Below are positions 31,629 to 40,703 of a stretch of 64,000 bases of DNA, piece by piece (position 1 is the first letter of the stretch; each line of letters begins with the position of its first letter). The stretch comes from Aquificota bacterium (GTDB lineage Bacteria > Aquificota > Aquificia > Desulfurobacteriales > DQVG01): the NCBI GenBank assembly GCA_027002265.1, contig JAMOTM010000052.1, positions 1-64,000 of the forward strand, in the 5' to 3' direction. Made by a program: the position numbers and the translations under genes. The notes under the pieces are model-generated. The model had not been told where the DNA came from and made no database searches. It saw only the letters and a program-made list of their open reading frames with translations.

Positions 31629-31955
31629 ATGGGAAGAAGAGGAAGACCGAGAAAATATACACGTAAATATAGGTGCCCTGAATGTGGTTCTAACTGGTGC
31701 GTAAAAAATGGAAAATCAAGAGATGGAAAACAAAGATATCTGTGCAAAGAGTGTGGCAGAAATTTCACTATAGGAGCAGAAAGATTAAAGAAACCAGAAT
31801 TTTTAAAAGAGCAAGCTTTAAAAATGATAGCTAAAGGCTCTTCGATTTCCGCTGTATCAAGAATTTTAAATATTTCTCCTTGGACAATTTCCACTTGGAT
31901 TCAAAGAGAGGGAAAACGTTTATTGAAAGAGCACGAAAAAAAGCAAAAACTATAG
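31629..31955 (+). CDS. InsA-like zinc-ribbon/HTH protein (IS1-type transposase N-terminal part; IS remnant or domesticated)
   Basis: RCPECGSNWCVKNGKSRDGKQRYLCKECGRNFT...SISAVSRILNISPWTISTWIQ; no catalytic InsB-like ORF follows. Confidence 0.75.
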   Translation: MGRRGRPRKYTRKYRCPECGSNWCVKNGKSRDGKQRYLCKECGRNFTIGAERLKKPEFLKEQALKMIAKGSSISAVSRILNISPWTISTWIQREGKRLLKEHEKKQKL

Positions 31956-31979
31956 TAAGAGTTTAAACATGTTTATATA

Positions 31980-32046
31980 TTCGTTAGCTATTAGTCTTTA
32001 TTATGGAGGCAAATCTAATGAATTTATCAGATTTTGATAAAATACC
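31980..32046 (+). repeat. 67-bp diverged repeat copy A (inverted relative to 48112-48178)
   Basis: 54/67 identical to the reverse complement of 48112-48178, ungapped. Confidence 0.75.
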
Positions 32047-32056
32047 ATTAATTTAC

Positions 32057-32084
32057 TTGACATAAAAAAATTACTGCATATAAT
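32057..32084 (+). promoter_or_regulatory. sigma70-like promoter TTGACA-N16-TATAAT upstream of the CRISPR repeats
   Basis: Perfect -35 and -10 hexamers, 16-bp spacer. Confidence 0.7.
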
Positions 32085-32154
32085 TAAATTTAAACAACCT
32101 TTGCGGCTATTTTTTATATTATGAATACGTTGGTTCTCAAGATTTTAGCGTGCT

Positions 32155-32250
32155 CTTTAAATAAGACCGTTACGGTATGGAAACTTAATAAAGTACCAAA
32201 GTTTTGTTTTGCAAATATAACTTTAAATAAGACCGTTACGGTATGAAAAT
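32155..32250 (+). CRISPR. Minimal CRISPR array: repeat CTTTAAATAAGACCGTTACGGTATGGAAAC (32155-32184), 36-nt spacer (32185-32220), degenerate terminal repeat (32221-32250, 28/30)
   Basis: 30-nt direct repeat with ACCG-TTA-CGGT dyad and 3' GAAAC, 36-bp unique spacer, 3'-degenerate last repeat; truncated cas6 about 0.5 kb upstream. Confidence 0.78.
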
Positions 32251-32280
32251 GAATTGTAAACAAAATTTTGGAACTATTCT

Positions 32281-32351
32281 GAAAAGTTGTGTAAAAAATT
32301 CAATCAAATGTTGAAAATCAAGAGCTTGTTACATCCTTTACACAATTTTTC
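32281..32351. mobile_element. 71-bp element bounded by 15-bp imperfect inverted repeats (GAAAAGTTGTGTAAA / TTTACACAATTTTTC); possible IS256-type end remnant
   Basis: Arms 32281-32295 and 32337-32351 match 14/15. Confidence 0.4.
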
Positions 32352-32388
32352 GGTATAGAACCGAAGATATATAAAGTGTTTATATTTT

Positions 32389-32898
32389 TTAAGTCTGCTT
32401 TTTTGTTTTTTGTCCTATCCTATTTTCCTCAAGAGCTTTTTTTATGGGAATTAGATCTGGGAAAGCTTTGGATATTACATTTATAAGATGATTTGACATT
32501 TCTTCATCTTCAGGTAAATTTCTTAGTTTCCAAGCCGCATATTCTTTTACATCTTCTTCTACAAGTTTCCAAACAGTAGTAAATACGAAAACATCATCTA
32601 AAAGTCCAACTCCAGGAATAAAATCAGGTATAGCATCTATAGGCATAACAATATATAAAAGGGCTGCTCCTACGGAAACGAAAGTTTTCCAAGGAAGTTG
32701 GGGGTATTCTTTAGTTATATAATCTTTTAGCATACGTATAAGAAGCTCAATTTGATTAATATATCTTATAAGCTTGTCACTTTTAGAAACTTTCTCTAAA
32801 ATTTCGTTGCTTTTTTTTAGAAGTTTTTCTACATCTTGTTCATTTAAACCTTGTTTTAAGTTATCAAAAAAGTTTAAAATTTTATCTTTATTTATCAT
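32389..32898 (-). CDS. DUF1232 (YkvA) family membrane protein
   Basis: YIVMPIDAIPDFIPGVGLLDDVFVFTTVWKLV. Confidence 0.85.
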   Translation of the reverse strand: MINKDKILNFFDNLKQGLNEQDVEKLLKKSNEILEKVSKSDKLIRYINQIELLIRMLKDYITKEYPQLPWKTFVSVGAALLYIVMPIDAIPDFIPGVGLLDDVFVFTTVWKLVEEDVKEYAAWKLRNLPEDEEMSNHLINVISKAFPDLIPIKKALEENRIGQKTKKQT

Positions 32899-33020
32899 TT
32901 TTCCCTCTTTAAAATTTGAAAATTAGTCTTAAAATTATGTTTAAAATTGTTAGGGTGGTTTAATAATTTATTTAGAAAATTATACTAAATTAAAATTTTT
33001 ATCTTAGGGAGGGAGAAAGA

Positions 33021-33578
33021 ATGGAATTTGTTGGTAGACACGTATTTATGGATTGTTTGGTAAATGATACAAAGGCAATTAGATCTATACAATCTGTTTA
33101 TGATTTTATGGAAGAACTTTCTAGAAAAATAGATATGACCTTAGTTTATCCTCCTATTGTAGCAAGATTTCCATTTGCTCAAAGTGAGCTTGAGCAATTT
33201 GTAAGAAAATTAAAGGAAGAAGGAGTAGATTGTAAAACTTTAAAAATAATGGAAGAGCTTTTACATAAAAGATCTACAGAAGATTCTGGAGTTTCCGGAA
33301 TTTCTGTATGGCTTGAAAGTCATTGCTCTATTCATACTTGGCCAGAAGAAAAGTTTTTCTCTTTTGATGCTTACTCTTGTAAAGATTTTGATCCATTTAA
33401 ATGTATTGAACTTGTTATAGATTGGTTTGATGTATCCTATGCATCTATTATTGATACTGAGCGTTATATTGGCCACATGGCAAAAATCCGAGTATTTGAA
33501 TATAAAGACGGCGAGCTTATTGAGAAAGGAAAACTTGGAGAAGAAAAAGTTAGAAAGATTGAAAGAAAAAAACAATAA
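33021..33578 (+). CDS. speD: S-adenosylmethionine decarboxylase proenzyme family
   Basis: WLESHCSIHTWPEEKFFSFDAYSCKDFDP. Confidence 0.85.
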   Translation: MEFVGRHVFMDCLVNDTKAIRSIQSVYDFMEELSRKIDMTLVYPPIVARFPFAQSELEQFVRKLKEEGVDCKTLKIMEELLHKRSTEDSGVSGISVWLESHCSIHTWPEEKFFSFDAYSCKDFDPFKCIELVIDWFDVSYASIIDTERYIGHMAKIRVFEYKDGELIEKGKLGEEKVRKIERKKQ

Positions 33579-33610
33579 TAATAAATTTAATATAAAGATA
33601 GGAATTTTTC

Positions 33611-33630
33611 AGGGGGCTTATTAGCCCCCT
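33611..33630 (+). terminator. 8-bp stem hairpin AGGGGGCT-TATT-AGCCCCCT downstream of speD
   Basis: Perfect inverted repeat in intergenic gap. Confidence 0.7.
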
Positions 33631-33644
33631 TTGGAGGTTTTAAA

Positions 33645-33950
33645 ATGTTTAGAAAAGCACTTTTAATTCAACTTGGACTTGCTTATAAAACATATAAAAC
33701 TTTAGCTGAAAAGATTAAAGAGCTAGAAAACAAAGAGAAATATCTTGAAAAATATGGAGAGGAAGCTTTGAAAGAGCTTGAAAAAAAATTAGATATGGAA
33801 AAGGAAGAAATTTTAAAGGAGATTAAAAATTTAATTAAAGAACTTAATTTAGTAACTCAAGATGAAATTAAAGAGCTCAAAAGAGAACTTGAAATTTTAA
33901 AGGGAGAACTTAAAGAGTTAAAAGAGCTTTTAAAAAATAAGGTAACTTAA
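33645..33950 (+). CDS. small coiled-coil protein (phasin-like)
   Basis: Long charged heptad region; couples to UbiB-family gene. Confidence 0.55.
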   Translation: MFRKALLIQLGLAYKTYKTLAEKIKELENKEKYLEKYGEEALKELEKKLDMEKEEILKEIKNLIKELNLVTQDEIKELKRELEILKGELKELKELLKNKVT

Positions 33951-33951
33951 T

Positions 33952-35292
33952 TTGAAATTTCTAAAAAGAACCTTAGAGATATATATTTGCTTTCTAGCTC
34001 TTTTTTGGGACTATTTTAAAAAAAGACCTCTTTATAAATTTTTTTTCTTTCCTTCTTATTTAGCTTTTAAAAATAAAATAGAGCCTTACCTAAAATATCC
34101 TCCCTCAAAACGCTTTAGAAAAATATTAGAAGATTTAGGTCCTACTTTTATAAAACTTGGCCAAATTTTATCCTTAAGACTAGATTTCCTTCCCCCAGAT
34201 TTCATAGAAGAGCTTTCTCATCTTCAAGATAAAGGACCTAAAGTTTCTTTCTCAGTTTTACAGAAACTACTTGGTTCAAAAATATATGCCTTTGAATATA
34301 TTGAAGAAAAGCCTATTGGAGTAGGTTCTATAGCTCAGGTTCATAAAGGAGTTTTAAAAACGGGAGAAAAAGTAGCTATAAAATTTATTAAGCCGGAAGC
34401 TAAAGAACAAATAAAAGTAGATTTAGAAGTTTTAAAAGTTTTTTTAAATTTTCTTTATACCCTACCTTTTTTAAAAACGAAACTTAAGCGTTTTAATTTA
34501 AAAAATATATTTGAAGAAATAGAAGATATATTAAAAGATGAACTTAATTTAGAAAACGAATCCTCTTATCTTACGCTATTTAGAGAAAACTTAAATTTAG
34601 ACTTCTGTTATATTCCAAAGGTTTATTGGGATTTATCTAATAAAGATATTTTAGTTATGGAATATGTAGAGGGTGAAAAAATAACGGAGTTTGTAAAAAA
34701 ACATAATCTTTCTTATAAAGAAATTGAGGATTTAATAATTAAATTTTTAAAAATAGCCTTTAGACAACTTTTTGAGCTTTCTTATTTCCATGCAGATTTA
34801 CATCCAGGAAATATAGTAGTAACAAAAGATAGAAAAATATGCCTTTTAGATTTTGGAATTGTGGGAAGAATCCCAAGGAAATTAAAATTAGCTCATTCTT
34901 TATTTATATATGGGATAATAAGAAAGGATGAAAATATAATTCTTTATGCCTTAAAACTTGCAGGATTAATAAAAAAAGATACTAACGTAGAAAAACTAAA
35001 AAGGCATATTCTAAAAAATATAGATAAATATTTAGGTCGCCCTTTAAAAAGAATATCTTTAAAAGATTATATTTATGAAGAAATAGAAAATGCAAAAAAA
35101 TTTAACATACATTTTTCAGAAGATTTAGTTTTACTTTTAAAAACTATTATTCATATAGAAAGCTTAGTTAGATACTTATATCCAGATTTTGTTTCACTCA
35201 ATTTTTTAAAAGATTACACTAAAAAAATTTTGCCAAACCTAATTTTGGATTTTACTAAATATAAACTTGAAAAATTTTTATTTAAAGATTGA
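33952..35292 (+). CDS. ABC1/AarF/UbiB family atypical kinase
   Basis: LEDLGPTFIKLGQILSLRLDFLPPDFIEELSHLQD; HADLHPGNIVV; LDFGIVGR. Confidence 0.9.
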   Translation: MKFLKRTLEIYICFLALFWDYFKKRPLYKFFFFPSYLAFKNKIEPYLKYPPSKRFRKILEDLGPTFIKLGQILSLRLDFLPPDFIEELSHLQDKGPKVSFSVLQKLLGSKIYAFEYIEEKPIGVGSIAQVHKGVLKTGEKVAIKFIKPEAKEQIKVDLEVLKVFLNFLYTLPFLKTKLKRFNLKNIFEEIEDILKDELNLENESSYLTLFRENLNLDFCYIPKVYWDLSNKDILVMEYVEGEKITEFVKKHNLSYKEIEDLIIKFLKIAFRQLFELSYFHADLHPGNIVVTKDRKICLLDFGIVGRIPRKLKLAHSLFIYGIIRKDENIILYALKLAGLIKKDTNVEKLKRHILKNIDKYLGRPLKRISLKDYIYEEIENAKKFNIHFSEDLVLLLKTIIHIESLVRYLYPDFVSLNFLKDYTKKILPNLILDFTKYKLEKFLFKD

Positions 35293-35355
35293 AAATATTA
35301 CTTTTGCTATAATTAGGAAAATTTATTCTTACAAAGCCTTGGAAGGGCAGCAAAA

Positions 35356-36015
35356 ATGAATATCTATATATTAGATTATGGAATGGGAAATATTAGAAGC
35401 GTATCTAAAGCCTTTGAATATGTAAATAATCAAGAAAACTTAAAGTTTAAAATTCTAGTTGTAAACTCTCCAAAAGAAATTATTAAACCGTCTTTAATTG
35501 TAATTCCCGGAGTAGGAGCTTTTAAAGATGCTGTTAAAAATTTAAAAAAATTAAATTTATGGGAAAAGATAATAGAAGAAAAGGAAAAGGGAACTTTTAT
35601 TTTTGGAATATGTTTAGGTTATCATCTTCTATTTGAAAAAAGCTATGAATTTGGACAGGAAAAAGGATTTGGATTTATAAAAGGGAAAATAGTAAAATTT
35701 CGCCTTCCTAAAGCTTACAAAGTTCCTCATATGGGTTGGAACCAAATATATAAAAATGAAAAAAATATAGAAGAAAAGGCTATAGATATCTATAAAGATA
35801 TCCCAAGCGGAGAATATGTATATTTTGTCCATTCTTACTATCCAAAAGATGTAGAAGAAAATGCCATTTTAACTTTAACCGATTATCATATATCTTTTGT
35901 CTCAAGTGTTTTTAAAAGCAATGTCTTTGGAACTCAATTTCATCCAGAAAAAAGTCAAAAAGTCGGTTTGAAAATCCTTGAAAATATTTTGAGGGGGCTT
36001 TTAAATGTTTTTTGA
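35356..36015 (+). CDS. hisH: imidazole glycerol phosphate synthase subunit HisH
   Basis: LDYGMGNIRSVSKAFEYV; GICLGYHLLFEKS; PHMGWNQI; FHPEKSQ. Confidence 0.92.
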   Translation: MNIYILDYGMGNIRSVSKAFEYVNNQENLKFKILVVNSPKEIIKPSLIVIPGVGAFKDAVKNLKKLNLWEKIIEEKEKGTFIFGICLGYHLLFEKSYEFGQEKGFGFIKGKIVKFRLPKAYKVPHMGWNQIYKNEKNIEEKAIDIYKDIPSGEYVYFVHSYYPKDVEENAILTLTDYHISFVSSVFKSNVFGTQFHPEKSQKVGLKILENILRGLLNVF

Positions 36016-37219
36016 TAGAAAAAATGCTTTTGTTCTTTTAGAAGATGGATATATGTTAGAAGGATATAATTTTGGAAAAGAAGGAACTACTTTAGGAGAA
36101 GTTGTATTTACTACTTCTATGACAGGTTATCAGGAGATTTTAACCGATCCCTCCTTTAAAGGTCAAATTGTTACTATGACTTATCCTTTAATAGGAAATG
36201 TAGGAGTAAATGAAGAAGATATAGAAAGTTATCAAGTTCACGCCGCAGGATTTATTATTCTAGAGCTTTCTCCTATATACAGTAATTGGAGAGCAAAAGA
36301 TAGTTTAGAAAATTACCTAAAAAAAGAAAATGTAGTTGGTATTTTTAATGTGGATACTAGGGCTTTAACTAAACATATTCGTGAAAAAGGAGCTATGAGA
36401 GGGGGAATTTTTACTTACGAAGAAACTGAAGATGGATATACTCTAATAATTGATAAAGATAATAAAAAGATATTTGACTCTTTTGAAAATCTTAAAAATT
36501 ATGCTTTAAATATGGTTTTAAATTCTCCAAAGATGGAAGGTTTAAATTTAGTAGATAAAGTTACAACAAAAGAAAAATATGAATGGAACACGGGAACTTG
36601 GACCTTAAAAGGATATAGAAAATATGATGAAAAACACTTTAAATATAAGGTTGGAGTTTTAGATTTTGGTATAAGATATAACATTCTTAGATGTATGGCA
36701 GATCTTGGGATTAAACCTATTGTTTTACCTGCAAATACTAAGGCTGAAGATATTTTAAATATGGATCTAGATGGTCTTTTTATTTCTTGTGGACCTGGAG
36801 ATCCAGCTGCAGTTCCTTATATTGAAACTTTAAAAGTTCTTTTTGAAAAATTTAAAAAACCCATTTTCGGAATTTGTTTAGGTCACCAACTTACAGCTTT
36901 AGCTTTTGGCGGGAAAACTTTTAAACTTAAATTTGGTCATAGAGGAGCTAATCAACCTGTTTTAAACTTAGAAAACAAAAAAGTAGAAATTACCGCTCAA
37001 AATCATGGATTTGCTGTGGATCTAAATAAGCTCCCAAAAGATTTTGAAGTTTCCCATATTTCCCTAAACGATAAAACTTTAGAGGGTATGAAACACAAAA
37101 CTAAACCTATTTTTACGGTTCAGTACCATCCTGAAAGCTCACCTGGACCTCACGATAGTAGGTATTTATTTAAAAGATTTTATGAACTTTTAGAAAAATA
37201 CTCTGAGAAAAATCTTTAA
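36005..37219 (+). CDS. carA: carbamoyl-phosphate synthase small subunit
   Basis: FTTSMTGYQEILTDPSFKGQIVTMTYPLIGN; GICLGHQL; QYHPESSPGPHD. Confidence 0.95.
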   Translation: MFFDRKNAFVLLEDGYMLEGYNFGKEGTTLGEVVFTTSMTGYQEILTDPSFKGQIVTMTYPLIGNVGVNEEDIESYQVHAAGFIILELSPIYSNWRAKDSLENYLKKENVVGIFNVDTRALTKHIREKGAMRGGIFTYEETEDGYTLIIDKDNKKIFDSFENLKNYALNMVLNSPKMEGLNLVDKVTTKEKYEWNTGTWTLKGYRKYDEKHFKYKVGVLDFGIRYNILRCMADLGIKPIVLPANTKAEDILNMDLDGLFISCGPGDPAAVPYIETLKVLFEKFKKPIFGICLGHQLTALAFGGKTFKLKFGHRGANQPVLNLENKKVEITAQNHGFAVDLNKLPKDFEVSHISLNDKTLEGMKHKTKPIFTVQYHPESSPGPHDSRYLFKRFYELLEKYSEKNL

Positions 37220-37261
37220 AAGTATTAAAATTATTAGAAAGGATTTTAGAGGATTTATAAA

Positions 37262-38059
37262 ATGCTTTATATTATAGCTATTATTATGTTTGCATGTGAA
37301 ATATTAAATATCTTTGCATTTCTTTATAAAAATAGCACTTTAAAACAAGTGTCAAAATATTTATTTTTGTTTGGAAGTTTGGGACTTTTTGCTTATATCT
37401 TTAAACTTAAGGCATGTCCTTTAAATACTTTAAAAGGAAGTATATTACTTTTTGCTATATTTTTAGATATTCTAAGCGTATTTTTTGTTTTGAAATATCG
37501 CCTAGATTCAGTTATTTCCATTGTAAGTCCAATTTTAGGTATTATTATAATTTTATCCTTCTTTGTAGATAAATCTGCTTTTTATGTCCCTGTAAAACAT
37601 TATGATTTTTTACTTAGATTTCATATATTTTCTTCATTTTTAGCCTATGCTTCTCTTATTTTCTCTGCTATAGCCTCCATACTTTTTTTAAGAGCGCACC
37701 GCTCCTTAAAGAAAAAGAAAATTTCTGAGGTATTCAAAGAAATACCTTCTTTTCCTTTTTTAGAAAAAGCTATAGATCATGCTACAGCTTTTGGTTTAAT
37801 TTTTACAAGTTTTACAATTCTTACAGGTTTTATCTTACTTGAAATTTATTATCAAACAATTTTCATTTGGGATATAAAAATAATAGGTTTTATTTTGCTT
37901 TATATTCTTTACGTAATATTTTTTATCTTAAGGTTTGTAAAAAATATAAATATTGTTACTTGGGCTAAATATAATATTATTGCAGCTCTTTTCCTTTTTA
38001 CTTTGTTTTTAATAGGAAATACTTTTATTCCTGGGATACATAATTTTAGTTGGAACTAA
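37262..38059 (+). CDS. cytochrome c assembly protein (CcsA/HemX family)
   Basis: Multi-TM CcsA-like protein adjacent to hemA. Confidence 0.75.
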   Translation: MLYIIAIIMFACEILNIFAFLYKNSTLKQVSKYLFLFGSLGLFAYIFKLKACPLNTLKGSILLFAIFLDILSVFFVLKYRLDSVISIVSPILGIIIILSFFVDKSAFYVPVKHYDFLLRFHIFSSFLAYASLIFSAIASILFLRAHRSLKKKKISEVFKEIPSFPFLEKAIDHATAFGLIFTSFTILTGFILLEIYYQTIFIWDIKIIGFILLYILYVIFFILRFVKNINIVTWAKYNIIAALFLFTLFLIGNTFIPGIHNFSWN

Positions 38060-38070
38060 AGAGGGAAAAA

Positions 38071-39339
38071 ATGTTTATAGGTTTAATTGGAACCTCTCAT
38101 AAAACTGCTCCTATAGAAATTCGAGAAAAATTTTCTTTTAAAGAAGAGGAAACAAAAGATTTTTTGCTTAAACTTTTAGAAAATGAAAATATTCTTGAAA
38201 CTTTTTTGCTATCTACTTGCAATAGAACCGAAATTTATTTTGTATCTAATATAGAAAATTTTGAACTAGTTAAAAATTTTTTAAAAAACTATAAAAAATT
38301 AGATTTTGATATAGATAAATATATATACACCCATAAAAATTTAGAAGCTATCTACCATGGATTTAAAGTAGCATCTTCTTTAGATTCTTTAGTTATTGGT
38401 GAACCTCAAATTGTAGGTCAATTTAAAAATGCTTATCTTTTGGCAAAGGAAATTGGTGCTATTGGCCAAATTTTAGATAGATTTTGTCAAACCGCTTTAA
38501 AAGTATCTAAAAAAGTTCGAACTTTAACAAATATTGCCAAGGGTGAAGTTTCTATAGCTTCAGTTGCTGTGGAGCTTGCAAAAAAAATTTTTGGAAGTTT
38601 AAAAGGAAAAAAAGTTGCTTTAATTGGGGCCGGGGAAATGGCCCAAAATGCTATAAAGCATCTTATAAAAGAAGGAGTAAAGGATTTAATAATTGTAAAT
38701 AGAAATCAAGATAAGGCAAAAAATATAGCTGAAAATTTGAAAAAGGAATTTCCTTTTTTAAATATAGAAATTTACCCTTTAAATAAACTTTTGGAAGCTT
38801 TGGAAAAAGTAGATGTAGTAATATCTTCTACAAGTGCACCATCTTTTATCATTACATATGAGGATATAAAAAAAATAATAAATAAAAAAAAGAATTATTT
38901 ATTTTTAATTGATATTGCCCTACCAAGAGATATAGATCCAAAGGTTCAAGAATTTGATAATGTATTTGTTTTTTATATAGATGATCTTGAAAAAATTGTA
39001 AAGGAAAATTTAAAACAAAGGGAACTTGAAGCTATAAAAGCAGAAAAAATTGTGGAGGAGGAAGCTATAAGATTTTACAAATGGCTTAAAGAATATCAAG
39101 TATATCCTATTATTGCAAGTATAAGGGAAAAGGCGGAAAAAATAAGAAAAGAAGAGCTTGAAAAACGTTTAAAAAAGTTAAATTTAGACGAAAAGACAAA
39201 AAAAGAAATAGATTATATGACAAAAGTAATAGTAAATAAAATTCTTCATACTCAAATTGCAAATGCTAAACTTTTAGCGAAGGAAGATGAAGATGGAAGT
39301 ATAGTTAAAGTTTTAAAAAATTTGTTTGATATTTCTTAA
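38071..39339 (+). CDS. hemA: glutamyl-tRNA reductase
   Basis: GTSHKTAPIEIREKFSF; LSTCNRTEIYF; VIGEPQIVGQFKNAY. Confidence 0.93.
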   Translation: MFIGLIGTSHKTAPIEIREKFSFKEEETKDFLLKLLENENILETFLLSTCNRTEIYFVSNIENFELVKNFLKNYKKLDFDIDKYIYTHKNLEAIYHGFKVASSLDSLVIGEPQIVGQFKNAYLLAKEIGAIGQILDRFCQTALKVSKKVRTLTNIAKGEVSIASVAVELAKKIFGSLKGKKVALIGAGEMAQNAIKHLIKEGVKDLIIVNRNQDKAKNIAENLKKEFPFLNIEIYPLNKLLEALEKVDVVISSTSAPSFIITYEDIKKIINKKKNYLFLIDIALPRDIDPKVQEFDNVFVFYIDDLEKIVKENLKQRELEAIKAEKIVEEEAIRFYKWLKEYQVYPIIASIREKAEKIRKEELEKRLKKLNLDEKTKKEIDYMTKVIVNKILHTQIANAKLLAKEDEDGSIVKVLKNLFDIS

Positions 39340-39518
39340 GGTTTTTAGCTTTAAACTTTACTTAAGAGTTTTTAAATTTTTAAAGAACCTTGAAATTAAA
39401 ATTTTTTATTATCTAGTTAAACTCAGTACCCCTCTTTTTTTCTATTGACCCTAACCTGTCCAAATGCTATATTTATCCTTAGATTTAATCTGGGACAAGT
39501 TTCTAAGGAGGAATTTAA

Positions 39519-40703
39519 ATGGAAAGTTTAGCAAAAACAATAGATCTTATATGTAGAGAAAAAGGAATATCCAAAGATGAAGTTATAAAAGCTGTAAAGA
39601 TTGCTATTATTAATGCTGCTAAAAAGGCTGGAATAAAAGGAAATTTAATAGTAAAGATTGGAGAAGATGGAAAGGATTTTGGAGTTTATCAGGAAAAAAA
39701 AGTTGTAGATGAAGTTAGAGATCCCGTATATGAAATTTCTTTAGATGAAGTTTTAAAAATGATTGCGGATGAGAAAGAAAGAGAAAGAATTATTCCTCCT
39801 CCAGGAAAAACTCATGAAGAAATAGAAGTAGGAGATGTTATATTAATCCAAATTAAACCTGAAGAACTTGGGAGAATACCAGCAAGAGTTGCTCAAAGCG
39901 TAATACTAAAAAAAATAAAGGAAGCTGAAAAAAAGCATCTTTATAAAGAATTTAAAGAAAAAGAAGGAGAAATAATTTCTGGAACTATAAAGGATAAAAT
40001 GAAAAATGGAGATCTAATAATAGATTTAGGAAGAATAGTAGGAATTCTGCCTTATGAAGAGCAAATTCCAAAAGAAAGAAATTCGTCTAAATACGACCTT
40101 GGAAAAAGAATTAGAGGCGTAATTTATGATGTTTTATTTAACTATAAATTATATTCTGAAAAGAAATTTAGATACTATAAAGATTATGAACCACCTTATG
40201 TAATTTTATCAAGAACCCATCCAAAATTTTTAAAAAAACTTATGGAGATAGAAATTCCCGAAGTTAGAGATGGACTTGTAGAAGTAAAAGCGGTAGCAAG
40301 GGAACCGGGTATTAGAGCAAAAGTAGCAGTAGATACAAACGTAGATTATATTGATCCGGTGGGAGCATGTATAGGACTTAAAGGAAGTAGAATTCATCCA
40401 ATTTCTCAAGAACTTTCGGGAGAAAAAGTAGAAGTTATAAGATATAGTGATGATTTAGCCGAATTTGTAAAAAGAGCTTTAAGCCCAGCAAGAGTTCTTC
40501 TTGCACGTGTTATAAGAGATGACGAAGAAGAAAGAAGAGTAGAAGTTGTGGTTCCAGATGAAGATGTATCTCTTGCTATTGGAAATAAAGGGATAAATGC
40601 AAAGCTTGCCGCAAAATTAACCGGAGCTTATATAGATATTATTAGAGAAAGTGATTATAAAAAAATGCTTGAACTTCAGAAAAAGGGTGAAGAATGTCAA
40701 TAA
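39519..40703 (+). CDS. nusA: transcription termination/antitermination protein NusA
   Basis: DPVGACIGLKGSRIHPISQELSGEKVEVI; KH domains. Confidence 0.95.
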   Translation: MESLAKTIDLICREKGISKDEVIKAVKIAIINAAKKAGIKGNLIVKIGEDGKDFGVYQEKKVVDEVRDPVYEISLDEVLKMIADEKERERIIPPPGKTHEEIEVGDVILIQIKPEELGRIPARVAQSVILKKIKEAEKKHLYKEFKEKEGEIISGTIKDKMKNGDLIIDLGRIVGILPYEEQIPKERNSSKYDLGKRIRGVIYDVLFNYKLYSEKKFRYYKDYEPPYVILSRTHPKFLKKLMEIEIPEVRDGLVEVKAVAREPGIRAKVAVDTNVDYIDPVGACIGLKGSRIHPISQELSGEKVEVIRYSDDLAEFVKRALSPARVLLARVIRDDEEERRVEVVVPDEDVSLAIGNKGINAKLAAKLTGAYIDIIRESDYKKMLELQKKGEECQ

